Shown: positions 1 through 5,272 of the stretch, one piece after another | How the letters are laid out: each line of letters starts with the position of its first letter | How positions within the stretch are numbered: the stretch's first letter is position 1 | NCBI GenBank assembly: GCA_021779335.1 | Contig: JAJYAW010000222.1 | Coordinates: forward strand, 1 to 5,498 | Reading direction: 5' to 3' | DNA length: 5,498 nucleotides | DNA from: Myxococcales bacterium | Lineage (GTDB): Bacteria > Myxococcota > Myxococcia > Myxococcales > Anaeromyxobacteraceae | Notes under the pieces: model-generated | What the model saw: the letters and a program-made list of their open reading frames with translations, nothing else | Database searches by the model: none | What the model was told of the DNA's origin: nothing | Position numbers and translations under genes: made by a program

Positions 1-1
1 C

Positions 2-1285
2 TTCTGCGCCTGGGGGCTGCTGCAGCGCGGCGTCCCGTCGCTCGTGGTGGATCGCGGCCGGACCGTCTCGCCGCGGCGGCGCGACGTCGCGGCGCTCCTG
101 CGGGACGGCACGCTCGACCCCGAGTCCAACATGAACTTCGGCGAGGGCGGCGCCGGCGCCTACACCGACGGCAAGCTGGCCACGCGCATCCACCACCCGG
201 CCGTGCGCGCGGTGGTGGAGCTCTTCGCCCGCTTCGGCGGCGTCGACCGCATCCTCGCCGAGGGGAAGCCGCACGTCGGCTCCGACGTGCTCCCCTCCGC
301 CATCTCGGCGATGGTGGAGGAGCTGACGCGCGGCGGGTGCGAGTTCCTCTGGGGCGCGCGGGCCGTCGACCTGGAGCTGCGGGCGGGGCGCTTCTCCGGG
401 CTGCGGCTGGCCGACGGCCGGACCCTCGAGTCCGACCGGCTGGTCCTGGCGCCGGGCAACAGCGCCCGGGAGCTCTTCGAGCTCTTCCAGGCGCGCGGCT
501 GGCCCATCGAGGCCAAGCCGTTCGCGGTGGGCTACCGGGCCGAGCACCCGCAGCCGCTCATCGACCGGATCCAGTACGGCCTCTCCAGCCGGCCGGCCAG
601 GCTCCCGCCGGCCGACTACAAGCTGGCCGACAACCCTCGGGTCGGGGCGGCGCCGCGCGGCGTCTTCTCCTTCTGCATGTGCCCGGGCGGCGTGGTGGTG
701 CCCACCCCGACCGAGGCGGGCATGCAGTGCACCAACGGGATGTCCAACAGCCACCGCTCCTCGCCGCTGGCCAACGCCGGCATCGTGGTGGCGGTCACCC
801 CCGACGACTTCGCCGCCGAGGGCTTCACCGGTCCGCTGGCCGGGCTGGAGTGGCAGCGCAAGTGGGAGCGGGCCGCCTACGCGCTCGGCGGGGGCGGCTA
901 CCGGGCGCCGGCGCAGCGGCTGGCCTCCTTCCTGGCCGGGAAGCCGGGGGCCGCGCCCGGCCGCTCCAGCTACCGGCCGGGGCTGACGCACGCCGACCTG
1001 GAGCCGCTCTATCCGGAGCAGGTCCGGACCGCCCTGCGGGCCGGCCTGCGCGCCTTCGACCGGCGGATGCGCGGCTTCGTCACCGACGAGGCGGTGCTCA
1101 TCGGGGTGGAGACGCGGACCAGCGCCCCCTGCCGGCTGGTGCGCGGCGGCGATCTCGTCTCCCCGGGCCTGCCCGGCGTCTACCCGTGCGGCGAGGGGGC
1201 CGGCTACGCCGGCGGCATCGTCTCCTCCGCCGTGGACGGGCTCAAGGTTGCCGAGGCCATCGGCGCCGAGCTCGGGCCGGCCTGA
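2..1285 (+). CDS. FAD-dependent dehydrogenase, COG2509 family (5' end missing)
   Basis: Predicted flavoprotein oxidoreductase of the uncharacterised COG2509 type; its substrate is unknown. The frame is open from the left edge, so the true start and the N-terminal GxGxxG dinucleotide-binding loop lie outside the window; the GTG at 44 is internal. The 427 visible residues begin in the rest of the first Rossmann unit (SLVVDRGRTVSPRRRDV, the ERG-like end of beta-2). The family hallmark SNMNFGEGGAGAYTDGKL follows at visible residues about 41-58. Next come an APGNSARE strand-turn (canonical GHSARD), a central CMCPGGVVVPTPTEAG segment, a GVETRTSAPCRLVR motif, and a C-terminal FAD-contacting PGVYPCGEGAGYAGGI segment followed by the helix SSAVDGLKVAEAI. 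The C terminus looks complete. A small membrane-protein gene begins 5 bases after the stop and is probably co-transcribed. The family assignment is firm; the reaction cannot be read from sequence. The N-terminal domain found in some relatives cannot be assessed here. Confidence 0.9.
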   Translation, partial: FCAWGLLQRGVPSLVVDRGRTVSPRRRDVAALLRDGTLDPESNMNFGEGGAGAYTDGKLATRIHHPAVRAVVELFARFGGVDRILAEGKPHVGSDVLPSAISAMVEELTRGGCEFLWGARAVDLELRAGRFSGLRLADGRTLESDRLVLAPGNSARELFELFQARGWPIEAKPFAVGYRAEHPQPLIDRIQYGLSSRPARLPPADYKLADNPRVGAAPRGVFSFCMCPGGVVVPTPTEAGMQCTNGMSNSHRSSPLANAGIVVAVTPDDFAAEGFTGPLAGLEWQRKWERAAYALGGGGYRAPAQRLASFLAGKPGAAPGRSSYRPGLTHADLEPLYPEQVRTALRAGLRAFDRRMRGFVTDEAVLIGVETRTSAPCRLVRGGDLVSPGLPGVYPCGEGAGYAGGIVSSAVDGLKVAEAIGAELGPA

Positions 1286-1290
1286 CGCCG

Positions 1291-1569
1291 ATGCGCTACC
1301 TGGTGCGCGATCGCGACGGCCGCGAGCTCACGGTGCCCTCGCTCCCGGACCTGGCCGCGCTGCACCGCGCCGGCTTCCTCGCCGAGGACGACCTGGTGCG
1401 CCAGGAGCGGTCGGAGCGCTGGGTGCGGGCCGGTGACATGCCGGCGCTCCACGGCCAGCGGCAGGATCGGCGGTCCTGGCGCTGGATCTGGTCGGTGCTG
1501 GTGGTGGCGGCGCTGCTGGTGGGCGCGGTGGCCATGATCCTGGCGGGCCGGCCCGGCCCGCCCCGCTGA
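1291..1569 (+). CDS. small GYF_2-like domain protein with C-terminal membrane anchor
   Basis: A 92-residue protein whose ATG lies 5 bases after the dehydrogenase stop. Residues 1-54 (MRYLVRDRDG ... VPSLPDLAALHRAGFLAEDDLVRQ ... RWVRAGDMPAL) follow the pattern of bacterial GYF_2/DUF4339 domains. In these, a short beta-strand start is followed by a 'sLxeLaxlhxxGxlxxddLVr' helix-turn and a 'WvxAgdxPaL' end. In eukaryotes GYF domains bind proline-rich peptides; the role of bacterial versions is not established. After a short Arg/Gln-rich stretch (56-64), a hydrophobic segment at about 66-85 (IWSVLVVAALLVGAVAMILA) predicts one membrane span close to the C terminus. This suggests a tail-anchored protein with its domain in the cytoplasm. 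There is no signal peptide. No clear Shine-Dalgarno sequence is visible, and translation may depend on ribosomes finishing the upstream gene. The domain match is made by eye from pattern, so the existence of the gene is safer than its family. Confidence 0.72.
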   Translation: MRYLVRDRDGRELTVPSLPDLAALHRAGFLAEDDLVRQERSERWVRAGDMPALHGQRQDRRSWRWIWSVLVVAALLVGAVAMILAGRPGPPR

Positions 1570-1599
1570 CCGCGCCCGCCCTCGCCCTGGCCCGAGCCG

Positions 1600-1953
1600 T
1601 CAGCGGCCGTAGTCGTCCTGCACGCGCACCACGTCCTCCACCTCGGGCGTGGAGACCTCCCAGACGTCGCAGTCGGTGACGGCGCGCATCCGGTGGATGG
1701 TGCCGGGGTGGACCCGGAAGCTCTCTCCCACCTTCAGCTCGTGGTCGACGAGCCGCTCGCCCTCCTGCAGCACCAGCACGAGCTGGCCGGCCGCCAGGTG
1801 GATCGTCTCGTCCTTCTTCACGTGGTACTGGAGCGAGAGCTGGCAGCCCGCCTTCACGTGGAGCAGCTTGCCGACGTACCGCTCGGTCTGCGCCCACCAG
1901 AGCTCGTAGCCCCAGGGCTTCTCGACGCGCCTGGGCTGGTCGAATTTGGTCAT
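1600..1953 (-). CDS. stand-alone cupin, type II phosphomannose isomerase C-terminal-like
   Basis: A 117-residue single-domain cupin. It opens with VEKPWGYELWW (residues 10-20), matching the 'rPWG.y' start of the C-terminal cupin of ManC/type II mannose-6-phosphate isomerases. Cupin motif 1 is the GCQLSLQYHVKKDETIHLAAG region (about 36-56). Motif 2 is GESFRVHPGTIHRM (about 77-90). It ends in EDVVRVQDDYGR, the typical 'EDDIvR.eDDYGR' tail. The usual metal ligands are H-x-H-x2-E plus a later His. Here the first His, the Glu and the later His are present but the second His is Lys (HVKKDE). No nucleotidyltransferase domain is attached, so this is not a full ManC. Possible roles are sugar-phosphate isomerisation or sugar binding for cell-surface polysaccharide, but activity is unproven. 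It lies 17 bases downstream of the SPOR gene in the same direction and may be co-transcribed or use the candidate promoter at 1963-1991. It converges with the GYF-like gene, leaving 30 bases between stops. Confidence 0.88.
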   Translation of the reverse strand: MTKFDQPRRVEKPWGYELWWAQTERYVGKLLHVKAGCQLSLQYHVKKDETIHLAAGQLVLVLQEGERLVDHELKVGESFRVHPGTIHRMRAVTDCDVWEVSTPEVEDVVRVQDDYGR

Positions 1954-1962
1954 GGCGCGCCG

Positions 1963-1991
1963 AATCTAGCCTAGCGGGCCGCCACCACCAA
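1963..1991 (-). promoter_or_regulatory. candidate sigma-70-type promoter for the cupin gene
   Basis: On the minus strand, TTGGTG (1986-1991) and TAGATT (1963-1968) are separated by 17 bases, matching the consensus at 3 of 6 and 4 of 6 positions. The -35 element lies inside the end of the SPOR coding region. The -10 element ends 9 bases before the cupin ATG, so the transcript would start at or just before the start codon. No Shine-Dalgarno sequence lies between. This was judged by eye, and read-through from the SPOR gene remains an alternative. Confidence 0.3.
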
Positions 1992-2639
1992 CCCCTTGGA
2001 CCCGGTCCTGGAGTTGAACGTCTTGAGGAACTTCTCGGCCTCCGGCTTGGTGGCGAAGGCGCCCACGCGCACGCGGTAGAGCCGCCCCTTGGCGCCCAGG
2101 TCGGCCTCCTCGACGCGGGGACCGTACTCCTTGTACCTGCCGAGCAGCCGGTCGGCCTCGGCCCTGGAGGTCGTGGCCACCACCTGGACCGAGAAGGTCC
2201 CCTTGGCCCGGGGCGTGACCTTGCCGGCCGGCTCGGCCCTAGGGGCCCCCTCGGCCTTGGCGACCCCCTCGGCCCTGGCGACGGGCCGCGGCCCATCGGC
2301 GGCGGCCGGCGTCGCCGCGGGAGCCGCCGGCTGGGTGGGGGCCGCGGCCGGCGCCGCCGCCGGCGCCACCGGTGGCGCGCGGTCCTTGGTGAGCCGATCG
2401 TGGAACGTGAGCGCGTCGCTGGGGATGGCGGGCGATGGGGGCGGCTGATCGAGCGCCGCCAGCGCGTCGCCCCGCGAGACCTCCAGCTGCTTCATGGCCA
2501 GCTGCCGGCCCACGTTGAGGCCGATCACGAAGACCACGCCGACCAGCACCAGCGCCCCCACCACGATGGAGGCGATCTGCCGCCCATCCAGCGAGAGCTC
2601 CACCTTGTCCCGCTGCTTGACGTCTTCCATGCCGTCCAT
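1971..2639 (-). CDS. membrane-anchored SPOR-domain protein
   Basis: A 222-residue bitopic inner-membrane protein. Residues 1-20 are charged and cytoplasmic (MEDVKQRDKVELSLDGRQ). Residues about 22-42 form a membrane span (IASIVVGALVLVGVVFVIGLNVG). A short segment with LTFHDRLT (77-84), a variant of the 'LTFYdtL' motif common in such proteins, follows. Residues 88-145 are an Ala/Pro-rich periplasmic linker. The C-terminal SPOR domain spans about 147-222 (FSVQVVATTSRAEADRLLGRYKEYG ... YRVRVGAFATKPEAEKFLKTF). SPOR domains bind glycan strands lacking stem peptides at division septa, so a role in division or envelope remodelling is inferred. The family is related in layout to FtsN/DedD, but no ortholog is claimed. 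The start may be the ATG at 2639 or the in-frame ATG at 2630; neither has a well-placed Shine-Dalgarno sequence. The argS stop is 65 bases upstream and the cupin follows 17 bases downstream, suggesting an argS-SPOR-cupin transcript. Confidence 0.93.
   Translation of the reverse strand: MDGMEDVKQRDKVELSLDGRQIASIVVGALVLVGVVFVIGLNVGRQLAMKQLEVSRGDALAALDQPPPSPAIPSDALTFHDRLTKDRAPPVAPAAAPAAAPTQPAAPAATPAAADGPRPVARAEGVAKAEGAPRAEPAGKVTPRAKGTFSVQVVATTSRAEADRLLGRYKEYGPRVEEADLGAKGRLYRVRVGAFATKPEAEKFLKTFNSRTGSKGLVVAAR
2229..2282 (-). repeat. 18-bp in-frame tandem repeat in SPOR linker
   Basis: Three tandem 18-base units in the SPOR gene encode VARAEG, VAKAEG and APRAEP (residues 120-137). The first two units differ at a single base (AGG versus AAG); the third has diverged more. 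The unit is a multiple of three, so copy-number changes would lengthen or shorten the periplasmic linker without breaking the frame. The charged AEG-type units contrast with the plain Ala/Pro linker before them. Confidence 0.75.
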
Positions 2640-2704
2640 GGCTCACCCGACCTGGCGCCGGACCGCGGCCCCTCGACCGGGGTCGGCGCCCATGGCAGGG
2701 GAGT

Positions 2705-4501
2705 CTAGGCCTCGGCGCCGATATCGCCAGTTTCCGGACTCTCCATCCGCTCCGGGGCCGAGACCCCCAGCACCGCCAGGCCGTTGGCGAGCACCTGCAC
2801 CAGGGCCCGGCACAGGAAGAGCCGGGCGCGGGTGCGGGCCGGGTCGGAGCCGAGCACCCGCTCGCCGGTCCGCTTCCCCTGCGTGTACCAGGAGTGGAAG
2901 GCGCCGATGGTCTCCTGCAGGTAGAAGGCGACGCGGTGCGGCTCGAAGGCCAGGGCCGCGCCGGCCAGCACGTCCGGGAAGGCGGCGATGCGCCGGATCA
3001 GGTCCAGCTCCTCCGGCGTGGTCAGCGTGCGGGCGTCGGCCAGGGAGAAGGCCGGCAGCGGGACCGAGCCCTCGGCCGCCTTGCGGAAGATGGCGTGGAG
3101 CCGGGCGTGGCCGTACTGCACGTAGAAGACCGGGTTGTCGAGCGTCTGCCGCTTGAGCAGCTCCACGTCGAAGTCGAGCGGCGCGTCGGAGCGGCGCGTG
3201 AAGAAGATGAAGCGGGTGGCGTCGCGCCCCACCTCGTCGACCACCTCGCGCAGCCAGACCACGTTCCCGGCCCGCTTGCCCATCTTCACGGCCTCGCCGC
3301 CGCGAGTCAGGTTGACCATCTGGATGAGCACCACGTGCAGGTCGGTGCGCGCGTAGCCGAGGGCCTGCAGGGCGGCCTCGAGCCGCGGCACGTAGCCGCC
3401 GTGGTCGGCGCCCAGCACGTCGATGAGCAGCTCGGCGCGCTGGCGCTTCTCCCAGTGGTAGGCGATGTCGGCGCAGAAGTAGGTGGGCGTGCCGTCGGAC
3501 TTCTTGACCGGCCGGTCCACCTCGTCGCCGAACGCGGAGGAGCGGAACAGGGTCAGGTCGTCGTCGACCGTGACGCCCTCCTCCTCCGGCTGCGGCGGGG
3601 GTGCCGGCGCGCCCTTCTTCGACTTGGGCGGGGGCAGCTTGCCCACGTAGACGAGGTCCTTCCGCTCCAGGTCCGCCATGAAGCGCTCCACCGTCCCCGA
3701 CTCGTAGAGCGCCTTCTCGGAGGACCAGCGGTCGAACTGGATGTCGATGGCCGCCAGGTCGCCCCGGATCAGCCCCAGGACGTGCTGCACGGCCCGGTCG
3801 CGGAAGAGCGCGAGCCACTCCCCCTCCGGCGCGTCCAGCCAGCGGGCGCCGAACTCGGCCTTGAGCCCGTCGGCGATCTCGCGCACGTACTCGCCCGGGT
3901 AGGCCTTGGGCGGGAAGGCCACGGTGCGCCCGTGGGCCTCCTGATAGCGGAGGTGGACCGAGCGGGCCAGCGTCTGCACCTGGGCGCCGTAGTCGTTGAC
4001 GTAGTACTCGCGCGTCACGTCGAAGCCGGCCCAGCGCAGCAGGCGCTGCACGCCGTCGCCGGTCACGGCGTTGCGGCCGTGGCCGACATGCATCGGCCCG
4101 GTCGGGTTGGCCGAGACGTACTCGACGATGACCTTCTTGCCGTGGCCCGTGTCGGTGCGGCCGTAGGCCTCCCCCTGCGCCACGGCGCGCTCCAGGGAGC
4201 GGTACCAGAGGTCCGGAGCGAGCCGGAGGTTGATGAAGCCGGGGCCGGCGATCTCGAGGGAGGTGACCTCGCCGGCCGCGTCGACGGCCCGGATGGCCTC
4301 GACGATGGCGGCCGCCACCTGACGGGGCGGCTGGCCCGCCGGCTTGGCCAGCACCATGGCGGCGTTCAGGGCGAAGTCGCCGTGCTTGGGGTCGCGCGGC
4401 GCCTCGACGCTGAAGGCGACCTCGGCGGTGGGCCAGCGCCCCTGGGCGGCCCCGAGCGCCAGCGCGGCGCGGACGAGCTCGATGACGCGATCACGGACCA
4501 T
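2705..4501 (-). CDS. argS: arginyl-tRNA synthetase
   Basis: A 598-residue class I aminoacyl-tRNA synthetase that charges tRNA-Arg with arginine using ATP, in the cytoplasm. In order it shows an N-terminal Add-1-type tRNA D-loop-recognition domain (about 1-110, with DPKHGDFALNAAM and GPGFINLRL) and the class-defining EYVSANPTGPMHVGHGRNA segment (about 127-145) containing the HIGH-type HVGH at 138-141. The catalytic domain follows, with YYVNDYGAQ (167-175), YFCADIAYHWEKR, DVLGADHGGYVPRL and FIFFTRRSDAPLDFD. A KMSKS-type loop reads KMGKRAGNVV (406-415). The C-terminal anticodon-binding DALR domain (about 458-598, starting NPVFYVQYGHARL) ends near the usual APERM (583-587). ATG at 4501 is chosen because the protein aligns from MVRDRVIELV; the same frame is open upstream only as an antisense shadow of the lipoprotein gene. 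A Lys/Pro-rich insert lies at about 288-308. Expression probably starts from the promoter at 4511-4539. The identification is very secure. Confidence 0.98.
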   Translation of the reverse strand: MVRDRVIELVRAALALGAAQGRWPTAEVAFSVEAPRDPKHGDFALNAAMVLAKPAGQPPRQVAAAIVEAIRAVDAAGEVTSLEIAGPGFINLRLAPDLWYRSLERAVAQGEAYGRTDTGHGKKVIVEYVSANPTGPMHVGHGRNAVTGDGVQRLLRWAGFDVTREYYVNDYGAQVQTLARSVHLRYQEAHGRTVAFPPKAYPGEYVREIADGLKAEFGARWLDAPEGEWLALFRDRAVQHVLGLIRGDLAAIDIQFDRWSSEKALYESGTVERFMADLERKDLVYVGKLPPPKSKKGAPAPPPQPEEEGVTVDDDLTLFRSSAFGDEVDRPVKKSDGTPTYFCADIAYHWEKRQRAELLIDVLGADHGGYVPRLEAALQALGYARTDLHVVLIQMVNLTRGGEAVKMGKRAGNVVWLREVVDEVGRDATRFIFFTRRSDAPLDFDVELLKRQTLDNPVFYVQYGHARLHAIFRKAAEGSVPLPAFSLADARTLTTPEELDLIRRIAAFPDVLAGAALAFEPHRVAFYLQETIGAFHSWYTQGKRTGERVLGSDPARTRARLFLCRALVQVLANGLAVLGVSAPERMESPETGDIGAEA

Positions 4502-4510
4502 AGGGCGCGC

Positions 4511-4539
4511 GTCATACCGGGAGCGGCGCGGCCTCGCAA
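4511..4539 (-). promoter_or_regulatory. candidate sigma-70-type promoter for argS
   Basis: On the minus strand, TTGCGA (4534-4539) and TATGAC (4511-4516) are separated by exactly 17 bases, each matching the consensus at 4 of 6 positions. This is a good match for such GC-rich DNA. The -10 element ends 9 bases before the argS ATG, which would put the transcript start about 2-3 bases before the ATG. No Shine-Dalgarno sequence lies in the intervening GCGCGCCCT, consistent with a leaderless or nearly leaderless mRNA. Judged by eye only. Confidence 0.45.
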
Positions 4540-4560
4540 GGGGCGGGGCGGTGCGAAAAC

Positions 4561-4588
4561 TGGACGGCACGCCGCTCGCCGCTAGCAT
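4561..4588 (+). promoter_or_regulatory. candidate promoter for the lipoprotein gene
   Basis: TGGACG (4561-4566) and TAGCAT (4583-4588) are separated by 16 bases, each matching the consensus at 4 of 6 positions. The -10-like element ends 9 bases before the ATG at 4598, the same spacing as for argS, and the intervening CCCGGGCCG has no Shine-Dalgarno sequence. The argS promoter faces the other way about 20 bases to the left, so polymerase occupancy at one could affect the other. Judged by eye only. Confidence 0.33.
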
Positions 4589-4597
4589 CCCGGGCCG

Positions 4598-5257
4598 ATG
4601 GCGCCCCGCCGGACCCTCCTGGTCGTCGCCGCGCTCGCCGCTGGCTGCGCGACCGGGAAGCCGCGGATCGCCGCCCCCCTGACCCCGCCCGCCCGGGAGA
4701 GCCGGGCCGGCACCCGAGACCCGGGTGCCGGCCCGGTGTCTGCACCCCCACCCGCCGCGCCGCACCGCCTCGCGCCGCCGCGCGCCACCTCGATCCACCT
4801 CGCCGTCGAGGCGGCCCGCGGCCTGGTGGGGCATCGCGAGATCGTGGTGGACGGCGTGCGCTACGGCGACGGCTGCTCCGCCCTGGTGCGGGCCGCCTTC
4901 GAGGAGGCCGGCCATCCCCTGCCCGCCGCGGTCAGCGACGTCGCCTCGCTGCTCCGCCTGGCACGGCGCGAGGGCTCGGTCCGCAAGGGCCGGCCGGCGG
5001 CGGGCGATCTGATCTTCCTCTCGGACCGGCCGGGCGGCCAGCCAGAGCACGTCGGGATGGTGGAGCGGGTCGGCCAGGGCGGCACCGTCACGGTGCTCCA
5101 CCGGACCGGCCGCGGCGTGGTTCGGCTGCACGTCAACGCGACCCAGCCCTGGCGGGCGCGCGGCGACGACGGCCGGATCCTGAACGACGTGCTGGTGGTG
5201 GGCGGCGGCCGGATCCCGGCGGGTCGCCTGCTCGTGGCCTACGCCACCCTGCTCTAG
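4598..5257 (+). CDS. probable lipoprotein with NlpC/P60- or CHAP-like hydrolase domain
   Basis: A 219-residue exported protein. The N terminus MAPRRTLLVVAALAAGC is a short signal peptide with a lipobox-like LAAGC, so Cys17 is the likely lipidated residue; Ala rather than Leu/Val at -3 makes the box less than ideal. Residues about 20-62 are a Pro/Ala/Arg-rich linker. The domain at about 65-219 has a helix (HLAVEAARGLVGH), then VDGVRYGDGCSALVRAAFEEAG with the candidate nucleophile Cys93, then GDLIFLSDRPGGQPEHVGMVERV with candidate His151, and VTVLHRTGRGV with a possible third residue His168. This order fits NlpC/P60 or CHAP peptidases, which cut peptidoglycan stem peptides or cross-links. The usual DCSGF is GCSAL here, so the family is not certain and activity is inferred. 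Such a lipoprotein would act at the cell wall. It is divergent from argS (96 bases between starts) and convergent with the proline-rich gene (15 bases between stops). A perfect inverted repeat lies in the linker-coding part. Confidence 0.8.
   Translation: MAPRRTLLVVAALAAGCATGKPRIAAPLTPPARESRAGTRDPGAGPVSAPPPAAPHRLAPPRATSIHLAVEAARGLVGHREIVVDGVRYGDGCSALVRAAFEEAGHPLPAAVSDVASLLRLARREGSVRKGRPAAGDLIFLSDRPGGQPEHVGMVERVGQGGTVTVLHRTGRGVVRLHVNATQPWRARGDDGRILNDVLVVGGGRIPAGRLLVAYATLL
4702..4736. repeat. perfect 15-bp inverted repeat inside lipoprotein gene
   Basis: The left arm CCGGGCCGGCACCCG (4702-4716) and its exact reverse complement (4722-4736) flank the 5-base loop AGACC. The stem could gain a G-U pair at 4701/4737 in RNA. 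It lies within codons about 35-47 of the lipoprotein gene, in the low-complexity linker after the signal peptide (AGTRDPGAGP). No T-tract follows, so it is not a standard intrinsic terminator. Its role is unknown. Confidence 0.85.
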
Positions 5258-5272
5258 ACGCCTGGACGGTCC

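Noticed and set aside
44..46. GTG as the start of the dehydrogenase
   Set aside because: The same frame upstream (CAWGLLQRGVPSLVV) reads as the expected helix and second strand of the FAD-binding fold, so the gene continues beyond the left edge.
337..1290. Extension of the small GYF-like frame back into the dehydrogenase gene
   Set aside because: The upstream part is an Arg/Ala/Gly-rich shift of the dehydrogenase coding sequence. Only the part from the ATG at 1291 has a domain pattern and membrane span.
1570..1599. Possible bidirectional terminator between the convergent GYF-like and cupin genes
   Set aside because: The 30 bases are C-rich without a convincing inverted repeat or T-tract.
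1328..2296. 322-codon minus-strand frame overlapping the cupin and SPOR genes
   Set aside because: It is out of frame with both recognised proteins and gives a Pro/Arg/Gly-rich product without motifs.
2363..2378. Perfect 16-bp loopless palindrome in the SPOR linker region
   Set aside because: It consists of Pro/Ala/Gly-type codons in a GC-saturated linker surrounded by similar short palindromes, has no loop or T-tract, and is easily produced by composition.
2894..4585. Long open frame of 563 codons on the plus strand opposite argS
   Set aside because: It is an antisense shadow: argS on the other strand is unmistakable, and the predicted product is a low-complexity Val/Gly/Arg/Leu string with no recognisable domain. 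Long antisense frames are expected at this GC content.
4502..5131. 210-codon upstream extension of the argS frame
   Set aside because: The extra part runs antisense through the lipoprotein gene, has no similarity to ArgRS, and ArgRS homology begins at the ATG at 4501.
5258..5272. Possible terminator between the convergent lipoprotein and Pro/Ala-rich genes
   Set aside because: The gap of 15 bases is too short to hold an independent hairpin and tract, and none is visible.
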